Shown here: positions 52,465 to 61,900 of the stretch, one piece after another
Layout: every line of letters begins with the position of its first letter
Numbering within the stretch: the first letter of the stretch is position 1
Assembly (NCBI GenBank): GCA_937136425.1
Contig: CAKZON010000056.1
Coordinates: 1 to 64,000 of the forward strand
DNA from: an uncultured Crocinitomix sp.
Lineage (GTDB): Bacteria; Bacteroidota; Bacteroidia; Flavobacteriales_D; Crocinitomicaceae
Length of the DNA: 64,000 nucleotides
Direction of reading: 5' to 3'
Made by a program: the position numbers and the translations under genes
Notes under the pieces: generated by a model
What the model was told of the DNA's origin: nothing
The model's input: only the letters and a program-made list of their open reading frames with translations
The model's database searches: none

Positions 52465-53013
52465 TTACTCTTCAATTTTAACCGATAGGCTAAAAAAGGT
52501 TAAATTATCGTTGATCGAAGAAAAATCGTAATTCAATTTTTTACCTGATTTTCTTGCGATATCTATCATGCCCAAACCTGCAGTTCCTTTTGCTGACATA
52601 GTGCCCTCATTTAAAACCTGCTTATAATAAGCTTTGAGTTCTTCTTTCGTCATCCCGTTAATGAGATCTAATTTGTTACGCAAGCTATCCACATCCTTAG
52701 GCTTCATATAATTGCCTGTGGTAATGGTGTAGGTAGACACCGTTTTTGCAATCATAAAAAGAGAATTCAACTCATTTTGATCCGTTTCCTGGTCGTCAAT
52801 ATCCTCATCAATATGATGATAAAGATTTTGCAAACATTCGACTAAAACATTGAATACTTTTTTTTTGATTTTTGGACGCTCTTCAAAACGCTCCATTTTA
52901 GACTCCATGATTTGCAGGATAGTTGTAAGCAACTCAGAGGTCATCATTCCTTTAAAGGACAGAATTACATTCCGTTCTTCAAGCTGCTTATATATATCAT
53001 AAATCTTAGTCAC
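52465..53013 (-). CDS. siaB: SiaB-family protein kinase (GHKL-like)
   Basis: A 182-residue protein starting MTKIYDIYKQLEERNVILSF from a GTG at 53013; an upstream ATG at 53088 would add 25 mostly hydrophobic residues that the family lacks. It has GHKL-type ATP-site elements: an N-box-like FNVLVECLQNLYHH and a Gly-loop SAKGTAGLGMIDIARKSG. It matches SiaB (DUF6272), which phosphorylates SiaC, whose gene follows 11 bp downstream. The pair presumably controls a phosphorylation switch whose output in Bacteroidota is not known to me. Confidence 0.85.
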   Translation of the reverse strand: MTKIYDIYKQLEERNVILSFKGMMTSELLTTILQIMESKMERFEERPKIKKKVFNVLVECLQNLYHHIDEDIDDQETDQNELNSLFMIAKTVSTYTITTGNYMKPKDVDSLRNKLDLINGMTKEELKAYYKQVLNEGTMSAKGTAGLGMIDIARKSGKKLNYDFSSINDNLTFFSLSVKIEE

Positions 53014-53189
53014 GCACAATTTGGCTGATAGGAGCAAATATATAAAATTAATGGTCGAAAAAAAGGATATGGGAATAATTTTTAGCAAGTTACACCTTTC
53101 AATCTGCTAATCACGTGCTTGGTACATAAATTATCTCAGATTAATAGGACATAATTTTATGGAGAGGAAAGCTTTCATTTGAGTTACAC

Positions 53190-53219
53190 TTTGTATTACA
53201 ATAAAACGTTGTATTTTTG
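53190..53219 (+). promoter_or_regulatory. Bacteroidota consensus promoter of the methyltransferase gene
   Basis: TTTG (53190-53193), an 18-bp spacer and TATTTTTG (53212-53219) match the TTTG / TANNTTTG consensus exactly. The start codon follows 20 bp later. It is the clearest promoter in the window. Confidence 0.8.
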
Positions 53220-53239
53220 CAACAAAAAATCAACGGTTA

Positions 53240-53971
53240 ATGAAGGAGTGGTTTGAGTCGTGGTTTGACACCCCATACTATCATATTCTGTACAAAAATA
53301 GAGATCATTCAGAGGCTGAATTATTCATCCGAAATCTTTTTGGTGAACTTAATACGTCAGTAGGAAGTAAGGTCTTGGATTTGGCTTGTGGAAAAGGGCG
53401 TCATGCTATTTTTGTCAATTCTTTGGGGTATGATACTACAGGAGTTGATTTATCACAAGAAAGCATTGAAAAGGCAAAGTTAAGTGCATCAGATTCGTTA
53501 CATTTTTTTCAGCATGATATGCGCGAGCCTATTCAAAACACTAAATTTGATTTAGTCCTTAATTTATTCACAAGTTTTGGATATTTTGAGGATAAAAGTC
53601 ATAATGAAAAAATGCTTACTTCTATCCATACTTATTTAGAAGATAATGGCCGATTAGTAATTGACTTTTTTAATGCTGAAAAAGTGCTGAGTGAATTAGT
53701 AGTGTCTGAGAATAAGTCAATTGACGGAATTTTATTTGAAATATCAAAAACGGTAGAAAATGGAGCTATTGTTAAGGATATTCGCTTTGAAGATGAGGGA
53801 GAAGAATTTCATTTTCAAGAGCGAGTACAAGCCTTAAGTATTTCAGATTTTGAAGTCATGTTGGAGCGAACAAATTTTGAGATTGAAGCGAGTTATGGTA
53901 GCTATGATTTAACAGACTATAATTCAGATTCAGAGCGATTGATAATAGTAGCAAAAAAGGTGAAGAAATGA
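53240..53971 (+). CDS. Class I SAM-dependent methyltransferase
   Basis: A 243-residue methyltransferase starting MKEWFESWFDTPYYHILYKN, a form seen in many Bacteroidota. The SAM-binding motif I is SKVLDLACGKGRHAIFVNSL; motif II has GVDLSQESIEKAK and the post-II region has DLVLNLFTSFGYFEDK. The substrate cannot be told. The C-terminal half is strand-rich, as in small-molecule methyltransferases. The ZIP transporter gene overlaps its stop by 4 bp (ATGA), so they are co-translated. Confidence 0.9.
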   Translation: MKEWFESWFDTPYYHILYKNRDHSEAELFIRNLFGELNTSVGSKVLDLACGKGRHAIFVNSLGYDTTGVDLSQESIEKAKLSASDSLHFFQHDMREPIQNTKFDLVLNLFTSFGYFEDKSHNEKMLTSIHTYLEDNGRLVIDFFNAEKVLSELVVSENKSIDGILFEISKTVENGAIVKDIRFEDEGEEFHFQERVQALSISDFEVMLERTNFEIEASYGSYDLTDYNSDSERLIIVAKKVKK

Positions 53972-54678
53972 ATGTAACCCTTCAATTAATTCTATTTCTG
54001 TTTTCAGTAATACTGGGAGGATTATTGGTTGAGTTTTTTAAAAAATCGGCAAGCATAAAATTGTTGCTTTCTTTTAGTGGGGGCTTTTTGCTGACAATTA
54101 TTTTCACTCATATTTTGCCAGAATCCTATGCGCAAATTGAGTATACGGGCTTTTTTATTCTGGTAGGATTCTTTTTGCAATTAGTTTTAGAGTATTTTTC
54201 AAAAGGTGCCGAGCATGGGCATACACATGTGCACAACAATGTAGCAAGTCATTTTCCAATTGCAATATTTTTAAGTTTAAGCGTTCATGCTTTTATAGAG
54301 GCAATCCCGTTAAATCATGGTTTACATCACCATCATCATGAGCATGGTTTGAATGATTTGTATTGGGGGGTGTTTATTCATAAAATCCCTGTCGCTATTG
54401 CACTAAAAACAATTTTAGACGCTTCAGGTGTTTCTAAACGAAATTCATGGATCTATCTGATTATATTTGGATTAACAGCTCCATTAGGTTTAATTTTTGG
54501 AGAAGTGGTAATGGCAAACTTTGAAGTGTCTTTATCTTGGTTGTTGGCAACTGCAATTGGAATGTTTTTCCATGTTTCAACCACTATTATATTCGAATCG
54601 TCAGAAGGACATAAGATTAATATCTTAAAATTACTATCTATTTTAGCTGGATTCGGAGTGGGAATCGCAATTGGTTAA
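53968..54678 (+). CDS. ZIP-family metal transporter
   Basis: A 236-residue membrane protein with seven or eight helices. ZIP marks are FTHILPESYAQ, the metal-binding helix HAFIEAIPLNHGL followed by a His-rich loop HHHHHEHG, and HKIPVAIALKTIL. It imports zinc or a similar divalent metal. A further His cluster (HGHTHVH) in the loop after the third helix may collect metal outside or inside. It overlaps the methyltransferase gene by 4 bp, so both come from the promoter at 53190. Confidence 0.9.
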   Translation: MNVTLQLILFLFSVILGGLLVEFFKKSASIKLLLSFSGGFLLTIIFTHILPESYAQIEYTGFFILVGFFLQLVLEYFSKGAEHGHTHVHNNVASHFPIAIFLSLSVHAFIEAIPLNHGLHHHHHEHGLNDLYWGVFIHKIPVAIALKTILDASGVSKRNSWIYLIIFGLTAPLGLIFGEVVMANFEVSLSWLLATAIGMFFHVSTTIIFESSEGHKINILKLLSILAGFGVGIAIG

Positions 54679-54742
54679 AATCAATCCTATTTACATTACA
54701 TTTTTCGTCTATAAAGGAAGATGTGTTTTCTTAAATTCTGCG

Positions 54743-54750
54743 TAAATTTG
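54743..54750 (+). promoter_or_regulatory. Candidate -7 promoter box of the peroxiredoxin gene
   Basis: TAAATTTG is an exact TANNTTTG match 36 bp before the start codon; a weak TTTT-rich -33 region lies upstream. Confidence 0.45.
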
Positions 54751-54786
54751 TACCAAATTTGATTTTTAATTTAAAACAATAAAATA

Positions 54787-55419
54787 ATGGGAGTATTAGT
54801 AGGTAAAAAAGCACCAGTTTTTTCTGCACCAGCAGTAGTAAATGGTGGCGAAGTTGTAAATGACTTTTCATTGGAGCAATTTTTAGGTAAAAATGAAGTG
54901 ATTTTATTCTTTTACCCAAAAGATTTTACGTTTGTATGCCCAAGTGAATTACACGCTTTTCAATCTAAATTAGGAGAGTTTGAAAAAAGAGGTGTAAAGA
55001 TTGTAGCTTGTTCAACAGATACAGAAGAATCTCATTGGGGATGGTTGCAAATGTCAAAAAATGACGGTGGGATCAAAGGTGTTACTTATCCAATCATTGC
55101 AGATACCAATAAAACAATTGCTGATGCATATGACGTATTGTTAGGAGAGTATGATTATGATTTAGAAGGTCGTTTAATCGCTTCTGATACAATGATTGCT
55201 TACCGTGGACTTTTCTTAATTGACAAGAACGGAGTAGTTCGTCACCAAATTGTTAATGATTTACCATTAGGTAGAAACGTTGATGAAGCAATTAGAATGG
55301 TTGATGCATTGCAGTTCACTGAGGAGCATGGAGAAGTTTGTCCAGCAAACTGGAGTAGTGGTGATGAAGGAATGACTGCTACACATGACGGTGTTGCTGA
55401 TTATTTAGCAAAAAACTAG
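54787..55419 (+). CDS. 2-Cys peroxiredoxin (AhpC/Prx1 type)
   Basis: A 210-residue thioredoxin-fold peroxidase. The peroxidatic Cys 51 is in FFYPKDFTFVCPSELHAF and the resolving Cys 185 in EHGEVCPANW, so it is a typical 2-Cys enzyme reducing hydrogen and alkyl peroxides. The C-terminus continues about 25 residues after the resolving Cys with a YLAKN end, resembling the YF-type tail of peroxide-sensitive forms only loosely. It is a single-gene unit with its own promoter and terminator. Confidence 0.95.
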   Translation: MGVLVGKKAPVFSAPAVVNGGEVVNDFSLEQFLGKNEVILFFYPKDFTFVCPSELHAFQSKLGEFEKRGVKIVACSTDTEESHWGWLQMSKNDGGIKGVTYPIIADTNKTIADAYDVLLGEYDYDLEGRLIASDTMIAYRGLFLIDKNGVVRHQIVNDLPLGRNVDEAIRMVDALQFTEEHGEVCPANWSSGDEGMTATHDGVADYLAKN

Positions 55420-55440
55420 TTCAGATTAACTTTTTTAGAA

Positions 55441-55470
55441 GCGCCGAGGAATTTTTTCTCGGCGTTTTTT
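55441..55470 (+). terminator. Terminator of the peroxiredoxin gene
   Basis: CGCCGAG (55442-55448) pairs with CTCGGCG (55458-55464), followed by six T. Confidence 0.93.
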
Positions 55471-55550
55471 GTTTAACCCAACGATTTATAGTTAGTTTAC
55501 GTAATTATTCTAGAACCCTTGTTGTAATTAACCCGTCAATATTTTGAATC

Positions 55551-56267
55551 ATGTCAAAACTTAATCTGCTGTTAGTAGTGCTTTTAATTGTGTCACAGTC
55601 CTGTAAAAAGGATGTAACTCCTCATCCTTTAGTTGATGATGAGGTTACTTTTGCAGGGGAATATGATATTCAAACTTATTCTAAAATGTACTCTACTTTT
55701 GACTTTGTAGATTCTTATTTCAGAGAAGTATCAGTTGAGGGAAGCACAGGAATCGATTATCGCAAGACAACAGAAGCACCTGATTCTGGAGGAGGTGCAG
55801 GTGAAACTACAGAGATTACATATAGCGTTGAGGTAATAGAAAATAACTTTATGATTTCTAACGACTATAACTGGGTGTTGAATTATAATGTTAAGTTAAC
55901 GACAGAAGGGGAGACTTTAACTGAAATTGCGCATCAAGAATTAATGCAGGCCGGAACTTTTGCTATCATGCCGCCAGTTTTTGGTGAAGAGTTTGATTTT
56001 AGATTACGACTTAATTTTGAGTCGACAGATTGTAGTATTCTCAAAGAATATTTTGATGCTGACGGAGAGTTGTACGCAGAAATTGAATTGCCTCCAAATC
56101 ATGAAAACTCATATAGCGTTAGAAATTTTGTCGATTTTAATGTTGTCTTAGAAGAAGGAAATCTTACTATGAGTTATATTGATATAGGTAACCTTGTAGA
56201 AGATTATTCGAATAATACCTATTTGATAAACGAAGGACAAGTTAGTCTACTACTTCAGTTGAAGTAA
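55551..56267 (+). CDS. Lipoprotein of unknown function
   Basis: A 238-residue predicted lipoprotein: MSKLNLLLVVLLIVSQSCKK has its lipobox Cys at residue 18. The mature part is strand-rich and acidic, with two similar stretches of sheet and no motif that I recognise. A Gly-rich loop (SGGGAGETTE) lies near residue 85. Its 3' end overlaps the convergent EI24 gene by 26 bp. Confidence 0.72.
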   Translation: MSKLNLLLVVLLIVSQSCKKDVTPHPLVDDEVTFAGEYDIQTYSKMYSTFDFVDSYFREVSVEGSTGIDYRKTTEAPDSGGGAGETTEITYSVEVIENNFMISNDYNWVLNYNVKLTTEGETLTEIAHQELMQAGTFAIMPPVFGEEFDFRLRLNFESTDCSILKEYFDADGELYAEIELPPNHENSYSVRNFVDFNVVLEEGNLTMSYIDIGNLVEDYSNNTYLINEGQVSLLLQLK

Positions 56268-57009
56268 CAATTTCTTGTTTTTCATTAGGAGGTAAACTAT
56301 TGTAATACATTTTAGAAGCCGTAATCGCTAATAAATGTGGAAGCACAGCAATGGCAGCTGCGTATAACATGATTAGCCCCGTTTTTTGTGGTAAGTAGAT
56401 TCCTAAATTAAATATAAGTCCTAAAAGAATACAGGCCATCCAGTTTTTACGTGCATATCGCCAACTATTTTTTGAATTAACTTCTTCCAGTTCCAATCCA
56501 AAATCAAAGAATGAAAAACCTACAAAAAAAGCTATGTTCATGATACTAGCTATTTCATAAAAGCGATCTCCAAGTATAAATGAGAGGAGCCAAAGCAATA
56601 TTCCCAACCCAATTTGCATTAAGAAACCGAATAATAAAATAACAATCATTCTACGCAGTGAACGCATGAAAACAGATACGGAAAAACCAATCTTTTTACC
56701 GGTTATGTCTTCTCGTACCTTTTCTGCAAAATAGGAGTTTATGGGGGACAATAAAACTAAAATGAAAAATTCAAAAACCATGAAAGAAATGAATCCGAAA
56801 AAGGTTTTTGAAGAAGAAACGAGCCAACCAATTACCCACCAGTCTTCCATAAATGAAACACCGTTACCCAAATAGCTACCTCCTGAAAAAAGAAGATAAA
56901 ACAGGATGGATAAGATGATTGCTGGCACAAAATAACCATAGAGTTTTTGTTGATGAACAAGTTTTAAAGCGTAACTAAAACCATTGGTAAATGAGGTGAT
57001 TGTTTTCAT
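56242..57009 (-). CDS. EI24/CysZ-like membrane protein
   Basis: A 255-residue membrane protein with five or six helices, starting TSFTNGFSYALKLVHQQKLY and containing LVLLSPINSYFAEKVREDIT and SVFMRSLRRMIVILLFGF, the arrangement of EI24-domain proteins. CysZ members carry sulphate; Bacteroidota members have no proven substrate. It overlaps the pirin gene by 4 bp (ATGA) and the convergent lipoprotein gene by 26 bp. Confidence 0.82.
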   Translation of the reverse strand: MKTITSFTNGFSYALKLVHQQKLYGYFVPAIILSILFYLLFSGGSYLGNGVSFMEDWWVIGWLVSSSKTFFGFISFMVFEFFILVLLSPINSYFAEKVREDITGKKIGFSVSVFMRSLRRMIVILLFGFLMQIGLGILLWLLSFILGDRFYEIASIMNIAFFVGFSFFDFGLELEEVNSKNSWRYARKNWMACILLGLIFNLGIYLPQKTGLIMLYAAAIAVLPHLLAITASKMYYNSLPPNEKQEIVTSTEVVD

Positions 57010-57881
57010 AGTTCATTTTCTATTAAAATTCCCATTTTTCCCATCTGGTAATCTCGCATGGCTTCCATAATTTCTGTTTGTGTATTCATGACAAATGGTC
57101 CATGTTTAGTTACTTCTTCGCCAATTGGTAACCCTGATAAAATTAAAAATGAAGCATCTGTAGTAAAGTCCAATGAAATACTTTCTCCTTGGTTGTCATA
57201 AACAACAAGTGTTTCTTGATTAACCAAATCACTTTCATTTGATTTATACGCCCCATTAATTAAATAGCACATTGCACTGTGTCCAGAGGGAATTTCAATT
57301 TCGCATTTACCATTGGCAGATGCGGTCCCCCATAACACAAGCAATTCACTTTGTGCAATTGAAGTAATGGTTTTGTTTTTATAAGTACCCGTAACCAGCT
57401 TTAAATTTACTTTTTGATCTGTTGATTGAATAAGAGGCATGTTCGATTCGCCTAAATGCAAATAGGAGGGAACAATCATTTTTTTATTGGCAGGACTATT
57501 AATCCAAAGTTGAACAATTTCTTGTTTTCCTCCTACAGATGCTATGTATGCAGAAGGGCGTTCACTATGAATAATTCCCATTCCAGCATGCATCCATTGT
57601 ACCTCACCGCTTTTAGCTACTTGGCTGTTTCCCCTGCTGTCTCTATGGTGAATTTCTCCTTCAATTATAAAAGTAACAGGTGAAAAGCCACGGTGAGGAT
57701 GCGGACCAACTCCTTGTTGAAGCGGCTCACGTTTTTTGACGGCTTTAAATTTAGCATGGTGCAAAAGCAAAAACGGGTCAACTTGGTCAATTCCTTTGAG
57801 TGGTAAGGCCTGTTTTAATGGGAGTCCGCCCATGTCAATTGTTTCAGCAGGCAGTATATATTTAATTAATTTATGATTCAT
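57006..57881 (-). CDS. Pirin-family protein
   Basis: A 291-residue two-cupin protein. The metal site is clear in the N-terminal cupin: HPHRGFSPVTFIIEGEIHHR and MHAGMGIIHSE give the three His and the Glu of pirins. The C-terminal cupin is degenerate, as usual. Some pirins oxidise quercetin, others act as redox sensors; this one cannot be assigned. The ATG at 57881 (MNHKLIKYI) was chosen over one at 57896. It is coupled to the EI24 gene. Confidence 0.92.
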   Translation of the reverse strand: MNHKLIKYILPAETIDMGGLPLKQALPLKGIDQVDPFLLLHHAKFKAVKKREPLQQGVGPHPHRGFSPVTFIIEGEIHHRDSRGNSQVAKSGEVQWMHAGMGIIHSERPSAYIASVGGKQEIVQLWINSPANKKMIVPSYLHLGESNMPLIQSTDQKVNLKLVTGTYKNKTITSIAQSELLVLWGTASANGKCEIEIPSGHSAMCYLINGAYKSNESDLVNQETLVVYDNQGESISLDFTTDASFLILSGLPIGEEVTKHGPFVMNTQTEIMEAMRDYQMGKMGILIENEL

Positions 57882-58032
57882 TTCAATTTTTACCAACGCA
57901 TTGTGTGTTTTTTGCGTTATTAATATAAAGATAGAAAAGATTGATTATTATCCCTGCAAGCACAACCAAAGGTTGTTCAAAGCGATCAATTTCGAATCAA
58001 TTTAGCCCGCCTGTATTATAAATAAAAAGTGA

Positions 58033-58785
58033 ATGACAAGAAGAAGTTGTGTGTTAGTGTTGTTGGTGCCGTTTTTTTTAACAAACTGCGGAGAAAAGGT
58101 TCTGGAATGTGAGATTTGTGGTGATTTTGAGGTGGTTAATTTTTCTAAAAATGAATTAAACTCAACTGACAATGATGCTGTTTCTATCAGAAGGAATTTA
58201 AGTTTAAATGAATTTGATGGGGAGGATTATTACACTATTTGGTCTTGGGACGAGCAAAAGCCAGATTCCTCTTGGACCGAAAACATGCAAAAGAATCTTG
58301 AAATTATAAAAAGTAGTTTATCAATTGCAGAAGATGGAACTTGGTCTTGGTTGTTAATAGCAGAAGAGACTTTTCAAAGTAGCCCTTATTTTGGAAATGC
58401 AAAATATCGGGTTAATAAAGAATATAATGAAACAGGCAAATGGACCTATTTGAATCCTTGTCAACAATATATTGGGTTAGAATTGGAAAAAACGGTTTTA
58501 AATAATGAAGTAGTAATGTTGGATCAAAGTAATCCGAATCAAATACTTGAAAAATGGCCTGTTTCAACTCAGGAAAAAATAAGTATAACAGAATCCAAAC
58601 GACAATTTCATGTGACTCGGTCAGATGATTTAGAAAATCATTTAACGTTAGAATCGGTTGAAGAAAACAAAACAGTGAATTTAGAAACCATTTGTGATGC
58701 TTCTTATGGTTTAACTCAAGGCAATATAATGCTGACACTTACAGAACAAAAAGAGCAAGGGAAATTAGCTTCAAAAATGAAATAA
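58033..58785 (+). CDS. Lipoprotein of unknown function
   Basis: A 250-residue predicted lipoprotein: MTRRSCVLVLLVPFFLTNCG gives a lipobox Cys at residue 19, and two more Cys follow at once (ECEICG). The mature part has mixed strands, with WSWDEQKPDSSW and GKWTYLNPCQQYIGLEL, a layout seen in small envelope lipoproteins that bear a lipocalin-like domain; I do not claim that fold. It stands alone, 137 bp before dnaE. Confidence 0.7.
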   Translation: MTRRSCVLVLLVPFFLTNCGEKVLECEICGDFEVVNFSKNELNSTDNDAVSIRRNLSLNEFDGEDYYTIWSWDEQKPDSSWTENMQKNLEIIKSSLSIAEDGTWSWLLIAEETFQSSPYFGNAKYRVNKEYNETGKWTYLNPCQQYIGLELEKTVLNNEVVMLDQSNPNQILEKWPVSTQEKISITESKRQFHVTRSDDLENHLTLESVEENKTVNLETICDASYGLTQGNIMLTLTEQKEQGKLASKMK

Positions 58786-58879
58786 TTTTCTATTCTAATG
58801 AAGTAAAAAGGTGAAAAGAGCAGTTATTTCACCGTTAATATCCTGTTGAAAACTCCTTGTATGAGTGCTAAAATAAATG

Positions 58880-58894
58880 GCTATCTTAGATAGC
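58880..58894 (+). promoter_or_regulatory. Small hairpin upstream of dnaE
   Basis: GCTATC-TTA-GATAGC is a perfect inverted repeat 28 bp before the dnaE start. It lacks a T-run and could be an operator or a 5' leader hairpin. Confidence 0.35.
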
Positions 58895-58922
58895 TCATAT
58901 TTTACACGAATAATTCGCTTGA

Positions 58923-61900
58923 ATGTACATCATATTTGATACTGAAACTACAGGATTACCAAAGAATTGGAACGCGCCATATACGGATACAGATAACTGG
59001 CCAAGGTGTATCCAAATTGCATGGCAACTGCATGATGAATTAGGCGAATTAATTGAGCATAAGGATTATCTTGTTAAACCAGAAGGATTTAATATTCCGT
59101 ATGACGCCGAGAGAATTCATGGAATATCTACTGAGCTAGCGGCTGAACAAGGTGTTCCTTTAAGCCAGGTTCTAGAAGAATTTAATGAAGCTTTAGGCAA
59201 AGCTAAATTTGTTGTTGGTCAAAACGTTGGGTTTGATAATAACATAATGGGGTGTGAGTTTCACCGATTTGGGGTTGAAACGGAACTCAATAATATGTCC
59301 GTTTTGGATACCTGTACAGAAAGTACGGCGCAACTATGCCAAATTCCAGGAGGTCGTGGAGGTAAGTTTAAACTACCCACCCTAACAGAATTACACCAGT
59401 ATTTATTTAACGTTCCTTTTGCAGAGGCACATAATGCAACTGCGGATGTTGAGGCAACAACACGTTGCTTCTTCGAGTTATTAAGAACGGGGAATTATAC
59501 AGGGCAAGAACTAGATGCGACAGATGATTATTTGCGCGCATTTATTGAAAAGAATAGTGGGCAAATTAAGCCCTACGGATTAACACACGTTAATCTAAAA
59601 GAAGAAAGTGCTAAGATTAAAGCCCTCTTGGCAGATCAAGAACCTGCAGATGAAATAATTGACATCTCTGGTAATAAAGCCAAGTTAAAAGGAGTCGCTT
59701 TCTCACATTTACATAACCATTCACAGTTTTCAATTCTACAGTCAACCATACAGGTTAAAGATTTGGTTAAAAAGGCTGTTCAAGAGGGAAACCCTGCTGT
59801 TGCTTTAACGGATACAGGGAATATGATGGCAGCTTTCCACTTTGTGCGTGAAGTTTTAAATCACAATAAAGGGGTGGCTAAACGAGCTGCTGCTGCAGAG
59901 GAAAAAGGAGAGGCTTTTGATGAAAAGCCAATGGTACCAATTGTTGGTTGTGAGTTTAATGTATGTAGAGATCATTTAGATAAGAGTCAGAAAGATAATG
60001 GTTCTCGTGTTGTGTTATTGGCCAAAAACATGAACGGGTATCTGAATTTGGCTAAAATGTCTTCCGCGGCATTTACTGCCGGATTTTACTACGTTCCTCG
60101 TATTGACAAAAAATTGATTGAAACCTATAAAGAGGATGTCATTTGTTTGACAGGAAACATGAATGGAGAAGTTCCTTCATTAATCCTAAACGTAGGTGAA
60201 AAACAGGCCGAAGAATCTTTACTATGGTATAAAGAGCAATTTGGAGAAGATCTTTATATCGAAATCATGCGTCATGGGATTGAGGAAGAAGATCGTGTAA
60301 ATAAAACCTTAATTGATTTTCATAAAAGACATAATGTTAAAATAGTTGCAACAAATGATACGTATTATGCCGAAAAATCAGATTCTGCCGCACATGATAT
60401 TTTATTATGTGTTAAGGATGGTGAATTAAGATCAACTCCAAAAGGCCGAGGAAGAGGTTTCCGCTTTGGTTTAGAAAATGAAGAGTATTATTTCAAGTCC
60501 ACAGAGGAAATGAAAGCGCTTTTTATTGATTTACCAGATGCAATTATCAATACAAATGAAATTGCGGCTAAGTGTGAACCGTATGAATTGGCTCGAGATA
60601 TTCTATTACCTGCCTTTGATATTCCAGAGGAATATACAGATGCAAAGGATGATGAAGATGGCGGTAAGAGAGGTGAAAATAATTATTTAAGATATTTAAC
60701 TTATGAAGGCGCAAAGGAACGGTATGGTGAAATTACACCTGAAATTTCTGAGCGATTAGATTTTGAGTTAGAAACAGTTGCAAACACAGGTTATCCAGGT
60801 TATTTCCTTATTGTTTGGGATTTCTTGGTTGCCGCTCGTGAAATGGGTGTTTCAGTAGGTCCTGGAAGGGGATCGGCAGCAGGATCGGTTGTTGCATACT
60901 GTTTAAAAATTACAAATATAGATCCGTTAAAATACGATTTGCTATTTGAGCGGTTCTTGAATCCTGAAAGGGTTTCCATGCCCGATATTGATATTGATTT
61001 TGATGATGAAGGTCGTCAAAGTGTAATTGATTGGGTAATTGATAAATATGGATCAAATCAAGTAGCGCAAATTATTACTTATGGAACAATGGCTGCAAAG
61101 TCGTCTATTCGTGATACTTCAAGGGTTTTAGATTTACCATTGCATGAGGCGGATAGATTAGCAAAGCTTGTTCCGGATATTAAGCTGAATAAGATATTTG
61201 GTTTAGATGATGTTGCATTGGCAGATAAACTAGGAGATAATCAAGATGATATTGCGCGTGCCAATGAATTGAAGGAAATTTCCAAAGGAAATGATTTAGC
61301 AGCTGAAGTTGTTCGTATGGCTGTAAAGCTGGAAGGTTCAATGCGTAATACGGGGATTCATGCCTGTGGGGTAATTATTACTCCAGATGATATTACGAAA
61401 TTCGTTCCGGTTGCATTAGCAAAGGATTCTGCCATGTTCTGTACCCAGTTTGATAACTCGGTAGCGGAGGATGCGGGATTATTGAAAATGGATTTCTTGG
61501 GGTTGAAAACATTGACCCTGATCAAAGATGCGGTAAAAATTGTAAAGCGTAGACATGGCGTAGATCTTTATCCTGATGATTTTCCAATTGATGATGAAAA
61601 AACGTATGAGCTTTTCCAACGTGGTGAAACTGTTGGTATTTTCCAATATGAATCTGCAGGGATGCAGAAGTACTTGCGTGAATTAAAGCCTACGGTATTT
61701 GCAGATTTAATTGCCATGAATGCCTTGTATCGTCCTGGACCGTTGGAATATATTCCGTCTTTTATTCGAAGAAAACATGGAACCGAGGAGATTGTCTATG
61801 ACATTGACGCCACAAAAGAATATTTAGAAGAAACATACGGAATTACGGTATATCAGGAGCAAGTAATGTTGCTCTCGCAAAGTTTGGCTGGTTTCTCAAA

